Source: an uncultured Clostridia bacterium (GTDB lineage Bacteria > Bacillota > Clostridia > HGM11514). Taken from it: DNA of 15,059 nucleotides. The notes beneath the pieces are model-generated. The model was not told where the DNA came from. It saw nothing but the letters and a program-made list of their open reading frames with translations, and ran no database searches. Location: positions 1 to 15,059 of the forward strand of contig CABSMD010000041.1 in NCBI GenBank assembly GCA_902478725.1, read 5' to 3'. Made by a program: the position numbers and the translations under genes. Shown here in pieces: positions 1 to 6,501 of this stretch. The first letter of the stretch is position 1; each line of letters begins with the position of its first letter.

Positions 1-333
1 GTGTCAGGCTTTTTAAACAGTGGAAAGGTGCTGTTGACATACCGCTTCCTGCAGGGCGGAAAAGGCTGGCTGGGAGGCTGGACACAAAATTTCTTTGCGG
101 CGCTGATGGATGAGGACTCGGCTAAAGAAACCCGCCGGGAGGAACAGTCGGTTCGGATCCTGCCGGTTGATTTTGACCGCAGCCCGGTTTCCGACCTGGG
201 CTATTCCGGATGGGTGCAGTTTGACGACGGTGAGATCTATATCGTCAACTACATTGCAGACGATGCGCCAAACCCACATATCCGTGGCTACAGTCTCAAG
301 GAATCTGATTTTATTTTGGAGGCAGACAGATGA
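1..333 (+). CDS. Sialidase-like (BNR/beta-propeller) protein, C-terminal fragment
   Basis: This is the last 110 residues of a gene that probably begins before the window; the frame is open to base 1, so the GTG there need not be the start. The residues read like the final blades of a sialidase-type beta-propeller: a strand with VLLTYRF, then GGWTQNFFAALMD, and near the end a GWVQFDDGEIYIVNY strand followed by HIRGYSL. The pattern 'aromatic-x-x-DDG-x-hydrophobic' is typical of BNR/sialidase repeats. Members of this superfamily hydrolyse or bind terminal sialic acids or other glycans, but the catalytic residues lie upstream and cannot be checked. It overlaps the following NanA-like lyase by 4 bases (ATGA), so the two are co-translated, which supports a role in sialic-acid or related sugar use. 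The family call is from pattern recognition; the exact substrate is inference. Confidence 0.6.
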   Translation: MSGFLNSGKVLLTYRFLQGGKGWLGGWTQNFFAALMDEDSAKETRREEQSVRILPVDFDRSPVSDLGYSGWVQFDDGEIYIVNYIADDAPNPHIRGYSLKESDFILEADR

Positions 334-1187
334 AACTAGGGGGTATCATTCCGGCATTGGTTACGCCGTTTGACGGCAGAGGTGAGGTGAATACTTCTTC
401 TTTGCGTACATTGGTCAACAGGCTGGTCAGAGAGGGCGTAGGCGGCTTTTACGTTTGCGGCAGTACGGGCGAAGGCCTGCTTTTGGAAGAGTGGGAACGC
501 AAACAAGTATTAGAAACAGTTGTGGACGAGACAAACGGAAGTGTACCAGTGGTTGCGCATGTCGGTGCGCTCTCCACCAGACAGGCAATCCGCCTGGCGG
601 TGCACGCAAAGGAATGCGGGGCTGACGCGGTTTCATCCATTCCTCCTCTATATTATCCTTACGGTCTGAACGAGATTGCCGGATATTATCAGGCAATTGC
701 CAAGGCCTCTGGTCTGCCGCTGGTTATTTATAATATCCCAAAGCTTTCCGGTGTATCCTTTACATCCGAAAATATCGGGATGCTTTTGGAGGCCTGCGAT
801 GCGTGGGGGTTGAAATTTACCTCCTACAACCTGTACGAACTGGACAAAATCCACCGCAAATATCCCAATCTGAAGCTGTTTAACGGCCATGAGGAGATCT
901 TATTAAATGCCCTCCCACTTGATGTTGAGGGGGCGATCGGCAGTAGCTTCAACTTTATGGCGGGACGGTTTCTCACTATTTGTGACCACTATCAAAACCG
1001 GGAACTGGAACAGGCCGAACAGGCCCAGCGGGAGGCGAACCGGCTGGTAGATACAATGGTAGAGTGCGGGGGCGTCCGGGCCGTCAAATACCTGCTTACC
1101 CGCCAAGGAATTGCCTGCGGGGAGGCAAGGGAGCCTTTTGGCAGGCTGACGGATGAACAAAAAAGAAAATTGGACCGTATTTTATAA
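330..1187 (+). CDS. nanA: N-acetylneuraminate lyase (DapA/NanA superfamily)
   Basis: A 285-residue class I aldolase of the dihydrodipicolinate synthase/N-acetylneuraminate lyase superfamily, of the usual length (about 290-305). Visible signature residues are the GSTGE carboxylate-binding loop at 44-48, the catalytic Tyr134 in YNIPKLSGV, and the Schiff-base Lys162 in GLKFTS. The Tyr-to-Lys spacing of 28 matches E. coli NanA (Tyr137, Lys165). The YNIPxLSGV motif separates NanA-type lyases from DapA, which has Arg in the YNVPxRT context. The expected reaction is cleavage of N-acetylneuraminate to N-acetylmannosamine and pyruvate in the cytoplasm. The start ATG overlaps the stop of the sialidase-like gene (ATGA), with GGAGG upstream. 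No nanE, nanK, epimerase or transporter is seen in the window, so a related 2-keto-3-deoxy sugar acid remains possible as substrate. Confidence 0.85.
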   Translation: MKLGGIIPALVTPFDGRGEVNTSSLRTLVNRLVREGVGGFYVCGSTGEGLLLEEWERKQVLETVVDETNGSVPVVAHVGALSTRQAIRLAVHAKECGADAVSSIPPLYYPYGLNEIAGYYQAIAKASGLPLVIYNIPKLSGVSFTSENIGMLLEACDAWGLKFTSYNLYELDKIHRKYPNLKLFNGHEEILLNALPLDVEGAIGSSFNFMAGRFLTICDHYQNRELEQAEQAQREANRLVDTMVECGGVRAVKYLLTRQGIACGEAREPFGRLTDEQKRKLDRIL

Positions 1188-1201
1188 TACTATAGATGAG
1201 T

Positions 1202-1240
1202 AAAGTTGCGGCCCCGCAAAATTCGCGGGGCCGCAACTTT
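1202..1240. terminator. Bidirectional intrinsic terminator, nanA / sleB-like
   Basis: A perfect 16-bp stem (1202-1217 with 1225-1240) and a 7-base loop, very GC-rich in the upper part. It ends in CTTTT on the plus strand and begins with AAAG, so it also gives a U-run on the minus strand. It sits between the convergent nanA-like and SleB-like genes. Confidence 0.93.
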
Positions 1241-1285
1241 TGTACTCCTATCATAGTTAACAGGCTTTCTCATCAGCTACCGAAC

Positions 1286-2125
1286 TTACAAATAAAAATC
1301 ATGATTTGCGATCGTAGTATAATAGGGCCTGTTATTGGGAATCCAGAAATTGCTGGACTTTCTGGGGTTTAAAAAGTACAGGCTGTTTCCCACATAATTC
1401 TCATTTCTCAGAGCCCGCTTGGCCGAAATAATACTGTCTGCAGACGGCGTATTATAAATCGTACCGTTTGCCGCCGGCTGAAACTGTACGCCATGGTTGC
1501 GGTCAAAGATCACATTGTAGATGGTATCAGGATATTCCCGGCTCTTTACGCGGTTTAGTATGACGTTCCCTACCGCGATCTTACCACGCAGGGGCTCCCC
1601 CCGGCTTTCCGCCTCAATGATCCTCCCTAACCAAAAAATCTCATCCTCCGTGTAATAACGGACGATCATATTACTAGGTACAGCGATTCCGTTTTTCCAG
1701 ATATCCACCGTAAAATACTCGCCGTCCCAATTGACCGTAGCGTCAAATGTTTCGGATACAAACCGTACAGGGACAAACGCCCTGCTGTTGACCAGCAGCA
1801 TAGCTCCCTGCAGGGCAACCTGCTTTCCATTGACATAGGCGTAACGCTGGTTCTCTCGCAATTGAATCATCTGATTGCCATTTACGATCGTCGCCGTAGC
1901 TTTTGCCCCGTCCCACAATACCTCGTCAGCAGACAATGCCTCACTGACAAACCGCAGCGGCACGTAAGTTGTTCCGTCAATTATAAACGGATTGGTATCA
2001 GTCTTGATATAGTGGCCATTTACCCGAATATCCACCGGCAGTTCGTAGTCAGAAACAGAATACGCCTGTGCCGGCATGGCAAAGAGTCCCAATAATAGTA
2101 CGGCTGCCAACCATCGTCGGAACAT
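1286..2125 (-). CDS. Secreted SleB-type cell-wall hydrolase with copper-amine-oxidase-like stalk domain
   Basis: A 279-residue exported protein. Residues 1-21 form a signal peptide (MFRRW, a hydrophobic Ala/Leu stretch, then PAQA). Residues 30-145 are a copper-amine-oxidase N-terminal-like domain with two similar repeats, GTTYVPLRFVSEAL and SRAFVPVRFVSETF; in Firmicutes this module is a non-catalytic wall or stalk domain. From about 158 to the end is the SleB/CwlJ hydrolase domain, with the expected catalytic Glu in LGRIIEAES (E171), then KIAVGNVILNRVKS and the VQFQPAANG segment. SleB-type enzymes cut peptidoglycan, typically spore cortex during germination. The open frame extends upstream to 2191, but I choose the ATG at 2125 because GGGGGTGA lies just before it and the signal peptide starts there. 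It is a single gene. Whether it acts on spore cortex or on vegetative wall cannot be told; no clear sporulation-sigma promoter was found. Confidence 0.88.
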   Translation of the reverse strand: MFRRWLAAVLLLGLFAMPAQAYSVSDYELPVDIRVNGHYIKTDTNPFIIDGTTYVPLRFVSEALSADEVLWDGAKATATIVNGNQMIQLRENQRYAYVNGKQVALQGAMLLVNSRAFVPVRFVSETFDATVNWDGEYFTVDIWKNGIAVPSNMIVRYYTEDEIFWLGRIIEAESRGEPLRGKIAVGNVILNRVKSREYPDTIYNVIFDRNHGVQFQPAANGTIYNTPSADSIISAKRALRNENYVGNSLYFLNPRKSSNFWIPNNRPYYTTIANHDFYL

Positions 2126-2235
2126 ATTCTCACCCCCGTTTTTGGCTGTCTGATAAAAACATGTACTATGGTAACATAGGTTGCAGGACAATTACAATGC
2201 CAAATTAATGGGTTCGTTGGAACGGGCTGGAATAA

Positions 2236-2329
2236 ATTGCAAATAGCACACTTATAAATAATGCAAAAGATGCGTATAGTAATCCTTGTAAATTTGCAAT
2301 AAACTTATACTAAAAAGGAGTGTGCTATT
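2236..2329 (+). promoter_or_regulatory. Leader with two overlapping inverted repeats ahead of the RHH gene
   Basis: Repeat A is ATTGCAAAT at 2236-2244, matched by its inverse at 2292-2300. Repeat B is AATAGCACACT at 2242-2252, matched perfectly (11 bp) by its inverse at 2319-2329. The right arm of B contains the end of the AAGGAG ribosome binding site (2315-2320) and reaches the start codon. The arms are ordered A-B-A'-B', so they cannot form as simple nested hairpins, and the left arms share three bases. A possible -10 (TATACT, 2306-2311) lies between the right arms, with only a weak -35 (TTGTAA, 14-bp spacer). As DNA these could be operator half-sites; as RNA from an upstream start, B would mask the ribosome binding site. 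The repeats are seen directly; their role is inferred. Confidence 0.5.
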
Positions 2330-2512
2330 ATGTTTGAGATCAAAAAAAACGAAAGCATAAATAAGACCTTCCGCCTGCCCGCAGCGTTGGTCAGGCAGAT
2401 GGAAGAAATTGCGCAGAATAAGGGGGTCTCTCTGAATAACCTGGTGGTGCAGTGCTGTGAATACGCACTCGCGCATCTGGATACAAACGACATAAAAAAC
2501 AAATTGGACTGA
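2330..2512 (+). CDS. Small ribbon-helix-helix (Arc/CopG-like) protein
   Basis: A 60-residue protein of the size and pattern of a minimal Arc/CopG/MetJ DNA-binding protein. A beta-strand with alternating polar residues (KTFRL, 12-16) is followed by Pro and helix A (about 17-30, LVRQMEEIAQNKG). A turn (VSLNN) leads to helix B (about 34-50), with a short charged tail. The 'F-R-L-P-x-x-L ... S-L-N-x-L-V' pattern is the RHH signature. AAGGAG lies 9 bases before the ATG. Such proteins bind DNA as dimers, often at inverted repeats, so the repeats in its own leader suggest autoregulation. There is no toxin gene next to it (its neighbours are convergent hisIE and divergent sleB-like), so an antitoxin role is not supported. 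The target is unknown. Confidence 0.75.
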   Translation: MFEIKKNESINKTFRLPAALVRQMEEIAQNKGVSLNNLVVQCCEYALAHLDTNDIKNKLD

Positions 2513-2534
2513 ATGGGATTATTCCCATCAGTCC
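2506..2534. terminator. Terminator between the RHH gene and the his operon
   Basis: Arms GGACTG (2506-2511) and CAGTCC (2529-2534) are extended by ATGGGA/TCCCAT pairing with one bulged A and a 4-base loop. On the minus strand the hairpin is followed by AATTTGTTTTTT, a good U-tract, so it should end the his transcript. On the plus strand the following GATTTATTATTA is a weaker tail. The hairpin overlaps the last codons and stop of the RHH gene. Confidence 0.8.
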
Positions 2535-2543
2535 GATTTATTA

Positions 2544-3164
2544 TTATCTTCTCTTCTGCAATTCTGCAAAAATATCGTCCGGATGGACCCCCTGCTCCAC
2601 CAGCATCACCATCAGATGGTAAAAAAGGTCTGCCACCTCATAGGTTACCTCTGATTTACTCCTGTTTTTTGCGGCAATGATCGATTCGGCGCTTTCCTCT
2701 CCCACCTTTTTGAGAATCTTGTCGATCCCCTTTTCCAGCAGATAATTGGTATAAGACCCCTCCTTGGGATGGTCGCGCCGGTCACAAATCACATCGTACA
2801 CCTCATAAAGGATGGCGGACTTGCTCCCCCCTATACCAGTAGATACTTCCTCTCCATCAATTGTGCGGTAAAAGCAGGAATATTTCCCCGTATGGCAGGC
2901 GGCGCCGGTCTGCTCCACCTTGATCAAGAGACAGTCGCCATCACAATCTGCCCGGATTTCTTTAACCCTCTGCACATGGCCGGAGGTTTCCCCCTTACGC
3001 CACAGCTCCTGCCGGCTCCGACTGTAAAAAACCGTCCTGCCCGTATCCATCGTCTCCCGGAGCGATTCTTCGTTCATATAGGCCGTCATCAGCACCTCTC
3101 CGGTGACAGCATCCTGGATCACCGCAGGGACAAGCCCCTTTTCATCAAATTTAATATCCAACAT
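2544..3164 (-). CDS. hisI: HisIE, bifunctional phosphoribosyl-AMP cyclohydrolase / phosphoribosyl-ATP pyrophosphatase
   Basis: A 206-residue fused enzyme for steps 2 and 3 of histidine synthesis. The N-terminal cyclohydrolase domain (about 1-110) shows the Mg-binding DCDGD (73-77) and the Zn ligands C74, C90 (in ACHTGKYSCF) and C97. The C-terminal pyrophosphohydrolase domain (about 115-206) is all-helical, with KVGEESAE (153-160) and EVADLFYHLMVML carrying the acidic metal-binding residues. The length matches typical HisIE fusions. It is the last gene of the his operon, 37 bases after hisA, with GGAGGA before its ATG. A strong hairpin follows its stop. In the usual clostridial order hisF precedes hisI; here hisA does instead. 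All key residues are intact, so it should be functional. Confidence 0.96.
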   Translation of the reverse strand: MLDIKFDEKGLVPAVIQDAVTGEVLMTAYMNEESLRETMDTGRTVFYSRSRQELWRKGETSGHVQRVKEIRADCDGDCLLIKVEQTGAACHTGKYSCFYRTIDGEEVSTGIGGSKSAILYEVYDVICDRRDHPKEGSYTNYLLEKGIDKILKKVGEESAESIIAAKNRSKSEVTYEVADLFYHLMVMLVEQGVHPDDIFAELQKRR

Positions 3165-3201
3165 AACTCTTCCTCCGTTCTTTCGGCAATCCGCCGTTTC
3201 A

Positions 3202-3918
3202 TTATTCTTTCACAAGCGAGACCGCCTGCTTTAAATCCACTGCATTTTGATAGAGCGCCTTACCAATAATTGCACCCGCTGCACCTGTTTGTTTGATATG
3301 AGCGATATCTTCCAGACACGAGACCCCGCCGGAGGCGATCACCTGCATACCGGACTCCCGTACCATCCGTTCCAACCCGGGGAGATTAGGCCCGCAGAGC
3401 ATTCCATCTGTGTCGATATCGGTATAGATAACATATTCCACACCTATACTGCTCATTTCCTTTGCAAAGGTGATGGCGTCAGTGTCACTGACCGAAAGCC
3501 ATCCGGCCGTCGCCACACGACCGCCCTTCGCATCAATCCCAACCGCGATCCGGTCGCTGTATGTCGATACCGCCTCCTTCACAAAGGCGGGACATTCCAG
3601 CGCCGCAGTCCCCAAAATGACACGCGTCACACCGCCATCGAGGTATCTGTGCACCGTTCCCATATCACGGATGCCGCCGCCCACCTGAACCGGTATATCA
3701 ACAGCATGCACGATTTGTGTAATCACATCGGCGTTTTTTGAGGAACCATCCTTTGCGCCGTCCAGATCTACCAGATGCAAAAAGCCGCCTCCCTGTTCCT
3801 GCCACCGCAGGGCAACCTCCACTGGATTTTCTGAATATACTGTCTGTCTGGCAAAGTCCCCCTTTTGCAGCCGGACGCATTTTCCATTCCTTATGTCAAT
3901 CGCGGGATAAATAACCAT
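3202..3918 (-). CDS. hisA: HisA, phosphoribosylformimino-AICAR-P isomerase
   Basis: A 238-residue (beta-alpha)8 barrel of normal length. It isomerises the aminoaldose ProFAR to the aminoketose PRFAR. The two catalytic aspartates are visible: D8 in YPAIDIRNG and D129 in VGIDAKGG. The two phosphate-binding half-barrel motifs are also present, GGGIRD (80-85) and ASGGVS (195-200), with further matches at VDLDGAK (50-56) and YTDIDTDG (165-172). HisA and HisF are homologous barrels. The HisF-specific opening with K-R-I-I-P-x-L-D is absent and YPAIDIRNGKCVRL is HisA-type, so the HisA call is firm. AGGAG lies 7 bases before the ATG, and hisG ends 42 bases upstream. Its product would go to HisHF, for which no genes are present here. 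Confidence 0.96.
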   Translation of the reverse strand: MVIYPAIDIRNGKCVRLQKGDFARQTVYSENPVEVALRWQEQGGGFLHLVDLDGAKDGSSKNADVITQIVHAVDIPVQVGGGIRDMGTVHRYLDGGVTRVILGTAALECPAFVKEAVSTYSDRIAVGIDAKGGRVATAGWLSVSDTDAITFAKEMSSIGVEYVIYTDIDTDGMLCGPNLPGLERMVRESGMQVIASGGVSCLEDIAHIKQTGAAGAIIGKALYQNAVDLKQAVSLVKE

Positions 3919-3960
3919 ACAAAGCTCCTAACATTATCAAATTTATAGTATCTTTTCCGG

Positions 3961-4608
3961 TTACTGCTGTCGTGAAAGCAATACCTGCTTCATTTTTGTT
4001 ACTGTATCGAGTATCCGTTCCTTCTCCAGTTTGACACTGACCCGGTTCACCACCAGTCTGGCGCTGATCCCGCAAACCTCCTCCAGCACAGCCAAGCCAT
4101 TTTCCTGCAGCGTCCGACCGCTTTCGACGATATCGACGATAACTTCGCTCAGCCCCACAAGCGGGGCCAGCTCGACCGAACCATTGAGCTTGATGATCTC
4201 GATCGTCTGCCCTTTTTTAATTTGAAAATAATTTTTTGCCACATTAGGATACTTGGTGGCCACCCGGATATTGTTGGTGTTGTGCAGCCTGCCACGCATC
4301 TCCTCAGGACCCGCAACCGCCATCCGGCAGGCACCGAATTTCAGATCAAGCATTTCGTACAGGTTCCGTCCTTCTTCTAAAAGGGTGTCCTTACCGACAA
4401 TCCCGATGTCCGCCGCGCCGTACTCTACATAAACCGGCACATCGGACGCTTTCACCATAATGAAACGGAATCCGTTTTTTTCATCCGTAAAGATCAGCTT
4501 GCGGGAACCTTTTTTCATCTCGCTGCAATCAAAACCAATCTCCTCAAAGATTCCAATCGCAAAGTCCGCCAGTCTTCCTTTTGCCAGTGCAACTGTGATA
4601 TATCTCAT
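3961..4608 (-). CDS. hisG: HisG, ATP phosphoribosyltransferase catalytic subunit, short form
   Basis: At 215 residues this is the short HisG, which lacks the C-terminal histidine-sensing domain of the long form (about 290-300 residues) and works as a hetero-octamer with HisZ. It carries out the first, committed step, joining ATP and PRPP to phosphoribosyl-ATP. Visible family features are the N-terminal ALAKGRL (7-13), AADIGIVGKD (65-74), and the PRPP-binding loop DIVESGRTLQENGL (159-172). The start codon overlaps the hisZ stop in an ATGA junction, and AAAGGAGGG precedes it, so the two subunits are translated together. This fits the fixed HisG-HisZ stoichiometry of the complex. No anomalies were seen. 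Confidence 0.97.
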   Translation of the reverse strand: MRYITVALAKGRLADFAIGIFEEIGFDCSEMKKGSRKLIFTDEKNGFRFIMVKASDVPVYVEYGAADIGIVGKDTLLEEGRNLYEMLDLKFGACRMAVAGPEEMRGRLHNTNNIRVATKYPNVAKNYFQIKKGQTIEIIKLNGSVELAPLVGLSEVIVDIVESGRTLQENGLAVLEEVCGISARLVVNRVSVKLEKERILDTVTKMKQVLLSRQQ

Positions 4609-5870
4609 CCAATCCCTCCTTTGACAAGCGCTGCCGCTTCCTCCTCTTTTACGTCCCTGCTTGTCTGCTCCAAAAGATTATGGAGGGTTACCATTCCATC
4701 GCTATGGCAGACCACTATCTGTTTGATATTACGCGACTTTGCATAACATAACGCCTTTTCCTGATCATACACATCCAGATAATTTTCCACAACCAATCCG
4801 CAAGCACGCAGCTTTGCCGCAAGAGCACGTGCGGCCCTGCGTTCGTAAAAGCCGCCGCACACCAGCGCATCAATCCGAAACTCTTGCTTTTCATTCCCTT
4901 GCCGAAATAACGCCGCAGCGAGCAGGTCAACCGACAGCGCCGCGCCCGTTGCGCTCCGCTGCGCGCCAAAGCGTGACAGCAGGGTGTCATACCGGCCGCC
5001 GGTACATACCTCAAAGCCAAGCCCGCGAGCGAAGCCTTTAAAAATGATGCCGGTATAGTAATCGATACTCTGCACCATGGCAAGATCGATCGATACAAAA
5101 TCTGCAAGACCATAATCACACAAAATATCATATACCTCACGCAGATTCGCGATTGCCGCGCGGGAACGCGGGCTGAGCTGTAACGCCTCCGCCTGCTCCA
5201 GCACCTCTACCCCGCCGAACATCGAGGGCATTTCCATAATAATTTGAGCCAGTTCGTTAGAAATACTGTAATGTTCCAGCAGCTCCTGTACTCCCAAAAT
5301 ATTCTTCTGGTCGATAAAGATTCGAATCTGTTCGGTCACCGTCTCGTCAAGCCCGGTCTGCTTCATCAGATCCTTAAAAATATCCACCTGCCCGATCTCA
5401 ATCTGAAAATCCTGTAAGCCACAGGCTTGTAAGGCGTGGATGGTCATTGCAATGACCTCCGCGTCCGCGTCCGCCGTGCTCACGCCGATCAGCTCAATAC
5501 CGGCCTGTGCCGCCTCCTTGGGCCGTATGCTCTTTTTGGAATTCCGAAATACATTTCCAACATACCAAAGTTTCTGCACATCCCCCTCGAGCTTGGTCGC
5601 CGTCATGCGCGCAAGCGGCGTGGTGAGGTCGGGCCGCAGGGTCAAAATCCGCCCCTCCGGGTCAAAAAATTTCAGCATAGCCTCCTGAGACAAAAGCCCC
5701 ATCTCATCGGCAAACACATCATAGTATTCAAAGGTCGGCGTTACCACCTCGGCATAGCCGTAGCCCGTAAATACCTCCATGATCCGGCTGCAAATCGTAC
5801 GCCTGGTCAGCGCCTCGTTTGGCAGACTGTCGCTTGTCCCTTCCGGTGTATGTAATCTAAGATTTGCCAT
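4605..5870 (-). CDS. hisZ: HisZ, ATP phosphoribosyltransferase regulatory subunit
   Basis: A 421-residue paralogue of class II histidyl-tRNA synthetase that confers histidine feedback on short HisG. Motif-2-like LRPDLTTPLARM (78-89) and YVGNVFRN, and motif-3-like GGRYDTLLSRFG (291-302) with TGAALSVDLL, are clear. In HisRS the Arg of the VRGLDYY motif is needed for activation; here the segment is MVQSIDYYTG (265-274), with Gln in place of the Arg, in line with loss of tRNA charging. A C-terminal domain (about 332-421) resembles an anticodon-binding-like fold. The open frame could start at a GTG at 5888, but AGGAG lies between that GTG and the ATG at 5870, so the ATG is the better start. It is the first gene of the operon and overlaps hisG. 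Its pairing with short hisG supports HisZ over HisRS. Confidence 0.93.
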   Translation of the reverse strand: MANLRLHTPEGTSDSLPNEALTRRTICSRIMEVFTGYGYAEVVTPTFEYYDVFADEMGLLSQEAMLKFFDPEGRILTLRPDLTTPLARMTATKLEGDVQKLWYVGNVFRNSKKSIRPKEAAQAGIELIGVSTADADAEVIAMTIHALQACGLQDFQIEIGQVDIFKDLMKQTGLDETVTEQIRIFIDQKNILGVQELLEHYSISNELAQIIMEMPSMFGGVEVLEQAEALQLSPRSRAAIANLREVYDILCDYGLADFVSIDLAMVQSIDYYTGIIFKGFARGLGFEVCTGGRYDTLLSRFGAQRSATGAALSVDLLAAALFRQGNEKQEFRIDALVCGGFYERRAARALAAKLRACGLVVENYLDVYDQEKALCYAKSRNIKQIVVCHSDGMVTLHNLLEQTSRDVKEEEAAALVKGGIG

Positions 5871-5894
5871 TCGTTCTCCTACTTTCACTTTATT

Positions 5895-5912
5895 GCTTTA
5901 TCGTAATAAAGC
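5895..5912 (-). promoter_or_regulatory. Palindrome in the hisZ leader, possible operator
   Basis: GCTTTAT and ATAAAGC form a perfect 7-bp inverted repeat with a 4-base centre. It begins a few bases after the expected transcription start and lies 24 bases before the hisZ ATG. It is too short and AT-rich to be a terminator, so a repressor site is more likely. Firmicute his operons can be controlled by a TrpR-family repressor or by a T-box. The leader is only about 45 nt, which rules out a T-box, but I cannot name the repressor. Confidence 0.45.
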
Positions 5913-5922
5913 GTTGTATATT

Positions 5923-5951
5923 ATTATAGGATATATTTTACCATTTGTCAA
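5923..5951 (-). promoter_or_regulatory. Sigma-A promoter of the his operon
   Basis: Read on the minus strand, a perfect -35 TTGACA (5946-5951) and a perfect -10 TATAAT (5923-5928) are separated by exactly 17 bp. The start of transcription should fall near 5916, giving a leader of about 45 nt before the hisZ ATG. The -35 lies 13 bases after the stop of the DUF4825-like gene, and no terminator is seen between them, so read-through from the padR operon is possible. Confidence 0.92.
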
Positions 5952-5964
5952 GCAAAAAAGCAAA

Positions 5965-6501
5965 TTACATTAAGAACTGTCTAGCAAAATCCGGTGAATG
6001 CAAAGGTTCCTGAACCCTCTCCAACCAAATCTCTTTTTCTAAAAGGGCATCCAATGGCTTGCCCAAAACCAATTCGATCTGATCCCGTCTGAGAAAAAAA
6101 TCCTCTCCCACAAAGGTAAAAGTTATCTGAGAAAGGTTGTCGATCGCCGCCATCGCAGCTATCCCATTATAGACCATATCCCGCCGTGCCTTCTCTTCGC
6201 CGATATTCCAAACAGTATCCCGGTAATTGACTGTAAGCGAGGTATCGTCGATCTCAAACGTCATGGAGACGTTGTTCATCGGCAGATGATAAAACAGGTT
6301 TGCGGTGTTGCTGGCATTCCCTATATAGGGACTTTGATAATCCTCGACCACAGAAATATCATGTGTTAAGGCATCCGTCTGCCTATTTTGGTATTCCACC
6401 CTTCCTGCTTCCTGTGCAGGCAGGATACCAAACTGAACCGTACAAAACAAAATTCCGGCCAGAATAAACAGCCCAATGATACCCCAGTTTTTCTTATTCA
6501 T
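5965..6501 (-). CDS. Membrane-anchored DUF4825-like protein
   Basis: A 178-residue protein of unknown function. Residues about 6-25 form one hydrophobic segment after a short Lys-rich start (signal anchor; there is no good lipobox, as the Cys at 20 is in ILFC). The extracellular part begins with an Asp/Tyr-rich stretch. The segment DYQSPYIGNASNTANLFYHLP (54-74) resembles the opening motif of DUF4825 domains (Y-x-S/T-P-Y-x-G-D/N-x-S). The open frame reaches 6519, but AAAGGAGG lies between that ATG and the ATG at 6501, so the latter is the start. Its first 8 bases overlap the end of the preceding membrane protein gene. As the last gene of the padR operon it is probably the exported partner of that membrane protein. 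The domain assignment is by recollection of the motif and is moderate. Confidence 0.65.
   Translation of the reverse strand: MNKKNWGIIGLFILAGILFCTVQFGILPAQEAGRVEYQNRQTDALTHDISVVEDYQSPYIGNASNTANLFYHLPMNNVSMTFEIDDTSLTVNYRDTVWNIGEEKARRDMVYNGIAAMAAIDNLSQITFTFVGEDFFLRRDQIELVLGKPLDALLEKEIWLERVQEPLHSPDFARQFLM

Noticed and set aside
2126..2235. Sporulation-sigma promoter for the SleB-like gene
   Set aside because: A CATTGTA resembling a sigma-F/G -10 is present on the minus strand, but no matching -35 is found at 16-18 bp, so no promoter is called.
2769..3741. Plus-strand open frames of 164-166 codons across hisIE and hisA
   Set aside because: They are antisense shadows of two well-conserved his genes and are rich in unlikely Pro/His/Arg stretches.
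5871..5888. Upstream GTG as start of hisZ
   Set aside because: The AGGAG ribosome binding site lies after the GTG and is correctly spaced for the ATG at 5870.
5871..5922. T-box or attenuator in the his leader
   Set aside because: The leader is too short for a specifier stem-loop and anti-terminator, and there is no terminator hairpin or His-rich leader peptide.
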